From the NCBI GenBank assembly GCA_027306925.1, contig DAHUXW010000083.1, forward strand, positions 75,609 to 107,920: 32,312 bases of DNA, written 5' to 3'. The notes under the pieces are model-generated. The model did no database searches. It was not told the DNA's origin and saw only the letters and a list, made by a program, of their open reading frames with translations. The position numbers and the translations under genes are program-made. This DNA comes from Acidimicrobiaceae bacterium. Its GTDB lineage: Bacteria > Actinomycetota > Acidimicrobiia > Acidimicrobiales > Bog-793. Every line of letters starts with the position of its first letter. Within the stretch, counting starts at the first letter, position 1. Positions 30,863 through 32,312 of the stretch are shown piece by piece.

Positions 30863-30877
30863 CCGGCGCGTCCGGTC
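30861..30877. terminator. hairpin in the gap between convergent genes
   Basis: GACCGG (30861-30866) pairs perfectly with CCGGTC (30872-30877) over a 5-base loop, starting within the stop codon of the PPOX-fold gene and ending three bases before the facing stop. It is likely a bidirectional transcript end, though without a T-run. Confidence 0.45.
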
Positions 30878-30880
30878 GGC

Positions 30881-31915
30881 CTACGCCGCGTGGACCGCGA
30901 TCGTCGCTTGCAGCGCCCGGTGGTCGCTGCCGGGTCCCGGCACGGCCGCGATCGCGGTCGTCGAGATCCCGGTGCCCACGAGCACGTGGTCGATCCTCAC
31001 GATCGCGGGCACGCGAGCACTTTGCGGCCAAGTCATGGCGAAGGGATGGCCACGCGCCGCCGCGCCGTCCGCGATCTCGTTCGCGAGAATTGCGTCGAAT
31101 CCCGCGTTGCCCCAGCTCGCGTTGAAGTCCCCGGCGACGAGCAAGCGGCCCGTGCCCCGCTCGGATTCTCGGCGCGCGATGCGCGCGAGATCGGAGACCC
31201 ACCGCGACAGAGACAGAGTAGGAGCGTCGGTGTGCACGACCCAAACGCGGATCGCGCCGCGGGGGAGGTCGAGCATCAGCGCGACGAGTACCGGATTGCC
31301 GGCCGTCCACATCACGTCGGCGACGTGGAACGGGTAGCGGCTCGCGATCGCGAAGCCCCACGGGGCGGCACCGTCGACCTCGTATCGATGGGGGAGGTCT
31401 CGGAGCGCGGGACTCGCCTCGAGCTGCGAGAAGTCCGAGGGACTTATCTCCTCGAACGTGGCGAGCGCCGGGCGTATCTGTCCGACCTCGGACGCGTACC
31501 CTGCCATATTCCTGTTCCCGGCGTCCGACCCGGCATTGGCGTCGAAGAGCCGGAAGTGTGGCGACGACCTGGCCCACGAGGGCAGCGCTCGGGCGGCCAG
31601 CACCTCCGGAGCCGCGAACGCCAGCTGCGCCCCGAGCACGACGAGCGCGGTGCCTGCGAGCAACGGACGGCGTCCGATCGCGGACACCGGGAGCACGACC
31701 CATACCGGGACGTACGCGAGCGCATTCGTCGAGTTGATCTCCGCGAGAAGCGTCGCGCCGTCGAAGTCGACGAGTCGAGCGATCGCAACGGCGCCGAGCA
31801 CCGCGAGAGTAGCCCATCCGGAGCCGGCGACCAGAGGGTGGAGACGCCAGCGGCGCCAGCGCCGCACGGCGCGGGTGACTCGCGCGTCAGGTCGGCCTGA
31901 CGAGGCGTCGCGCAT
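30881..31915 (-). CDS. membrane-anchored endonuclease/exonuclease/phosphatase (EEP) family protein
   Basis: A 344-residue protein from ATG 31915; a longer form from ATG 32011 is possible. The first 110 residues hold three hydrophobic helices (WATLAVLGAVAIARLV, ALAYVPVWVVLPVSAIG, LLAGTALVVLGAQLAFAA). An extracytoplasmic EEP domain then follows: FRLFDANAG and TFEEIS (the Asn and metal-binding Glu), GFAIASRYPF, VVHTDAPTL, LLVAGDFNASWGNAGFD (catalytic Asp and Asn), RIDHVLVG and GSDHRALQATI (the closing Asp-His pair). The family cleaves phosphodiesters in nucleic acids, inositol phosphates or sphingomyelin. Outward-facing actinobacterial members are common and poorly characterised. It is on its own transcription unit. 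Confidence 0.9.
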   Translation of the reverse strand: MRDASSGRPDARVTRAVRRWRRWRLHPLVAGSGWATLAVLGAVAIARLVDFDGATLLAEINSTNALAYVPVWVVLPVSAIGRRPLLAGTALVVLGAQLAFAAPEVLAARALPSWARSSPHFRLFDANAGSDAGNRNMAGYASEVGQIRPALATFEEISPSDFSQLEASPALRDLPHRYEVDGAAPWGFAIASRYPFHVADVMWTAGNPVLVALMLDLPRGAIRVWVVHTDAPTLSLSRWVSDLARIARRESERGTGRLLVAGDFNASWGNAGFDAILANEIADGAAARGHPFAMTWPQSARVPAIVRIDHVLVGTGISTTAIAAVPGPGSDHRALQATIAVHAA

Positions 31916-32060
31916 CGCGAGATCGACCACCGTTAGATGATCGCAGACGGTGCTCGCAGCCACGACGCGCCGACGCGGCCCCCTTCGCCACGAGATGTCG
32001 GCGTCAGCCAACAGGCCTCCGAACGGCCGGTGCGCACGAGCCGCCCCCGCTGGACCGCCG

Positions 32061-32095
32061 ATAATGTCCGTTATGTCGCGTTACGGATTATGTCG
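32061..32095. promoter_or_regulatory. inverted and direct repeats, candidate operator
   Basis: ATAAT-GT-CCGT (32061-32071) and ACGGATTAT (32083-32091) form an interrupted inverted repeat around 11 bases. In addition TTATGTCG occurs twice in direct orientation (32071-32078 and 32088-32095), 17 bases apart. TACAAT at 32121-32126 downstream would serve as a plus-strand -10. The AT-rich words stand out in this GC-rich DNA and look like a regulator or sigma-factor site for the gene running off the right edge. Confidence 0.4.
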
Positions 32096-32227
32096 TCGCA
32101 TCCGCGCGACAGCCGGGCGGTACAATACGCGCAGCTCGGCGGGAGCCGACCTCGTTGCCACCGGAGGGGCACGACACCGGCCCCGGAGCAGTTCGCAGGG
32201 CTCCGGGTGGGGATCCTGGCTATCCCG

Positions 32228-32312
32228 ATGAGGCATCTGCGGGCGGCGGCCGCAGGGCGCTTGAGAGGCGTGACGTTCTCGCAGCACCCGTGCCTGCGCA
32301 TCCGGATTTTTG
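32228..32312 (+). CDS. possible start of a gene running off the window
   Basis: From ATG 32228 (or GTG 32207) the frame is open to the end of the window with 28 or 35 codons, mostly with G/C at third position. Only RHLRAAAAGRLRG-type basic sequence is visible, so no function can be given. The candidate operator and TACAAT box lie 100-170 bases upstream. Confidence 0.22.
   Translation, partial: MRHLRAAAAGRLRGVTFSQHPCLRIRIF

Noticed and set aside
1-32312. Insertion sequences, prophage, CRISPR, tRNA or rRNA genes
   Set aside because: No transposase or integrase motifs, terminal repeats, spaced direct repeats or recognisable RNA gene sequences were seen on either strand.

Overview
The window is uniformly GC-rich DNA with many GTG starts and 1-4 base start/stop overlaps. 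Together with a possibly F420-linked flavin-fold enzyme and a LmbE/PIG-L deacetylase, this suggests a high-GC actinobacterium, perhaps Acidimicrobiia or a relative. No rRNA, tRNA or marker gene fixes the lineage. I see no IS element, integrase or CRISPR array.

Region A (1-3098, + strand): the 3' part of a GH26-like glycoside hydrolase, then a GT2 and a GT4 glycosyltransferase. Region B (12349 down to 3153, - strand): a tightly packed glycan operon. In transcription order it holds a DUF1616-like membrane-anchored protein, a GT4, a GT2, a 767-residue polytopic GT-C/DUF2206-like protein, a GT2, a divergent GT-A-like protein, a GT2 with C-terminal membrane segments, and a GT14-type transferase. 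Most junctions overlap by 1-4 bases. It probably builds and exports a surface polysaccharide or a lipid-linked glycan.

Region C (12460-26887) is the most interesting part and looks like an undescribed small-molecule or glycan-decoration pathway. The + strand arm holds a tandem alpha/beta hydrolase, a sulfotransferase, an AcpS-type phosphopantetheinyl transferase, a stand-alone carrier protein and a class II aaRS-like amino acid:[carrier protein] ligase. It continues with a D-aminoacylase-family amidohydrolase, an ATP-grasp ligase and a large FAD/NAD(P)-binding protein. A facing - strand operon holds a second, paralogous ATP-grasp ligase, a MetA-type homoserine O-acyltransferase and a MetY-type PLP gamma-replacement enzyme. 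An SsuD-like flavin monooxygenase diverges from that operon. My inference is as follows. An amino acid is activated and loaded on the carrier protein. A homoserine-derived amino acid is made by MetA/MetY-type chemistry. ATP-grasp enzymes form amide bonds, flavoenzymes oxidise, and hydrolase, sulfotransferase and deacylase tailor or release the product. Whether this product decorates the glycan of region B or is a free metabolite cannot be told from the sequence.

Region D (26923-32312): a dolichol-phosphate-mannose-synthase-like GT2, about 1.2 kb with little coding signal apart from a trinucleotide-biased tract, a PIG-L deacetylase whose usual catalytic Asp is Ala, a 0.6 kb gap, a PPOX-fold protein, and a membrane-anchored endonuclease/exonuclease/phosphatase protein. 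The window ends in a putative regulatory region with an inverted repeat.
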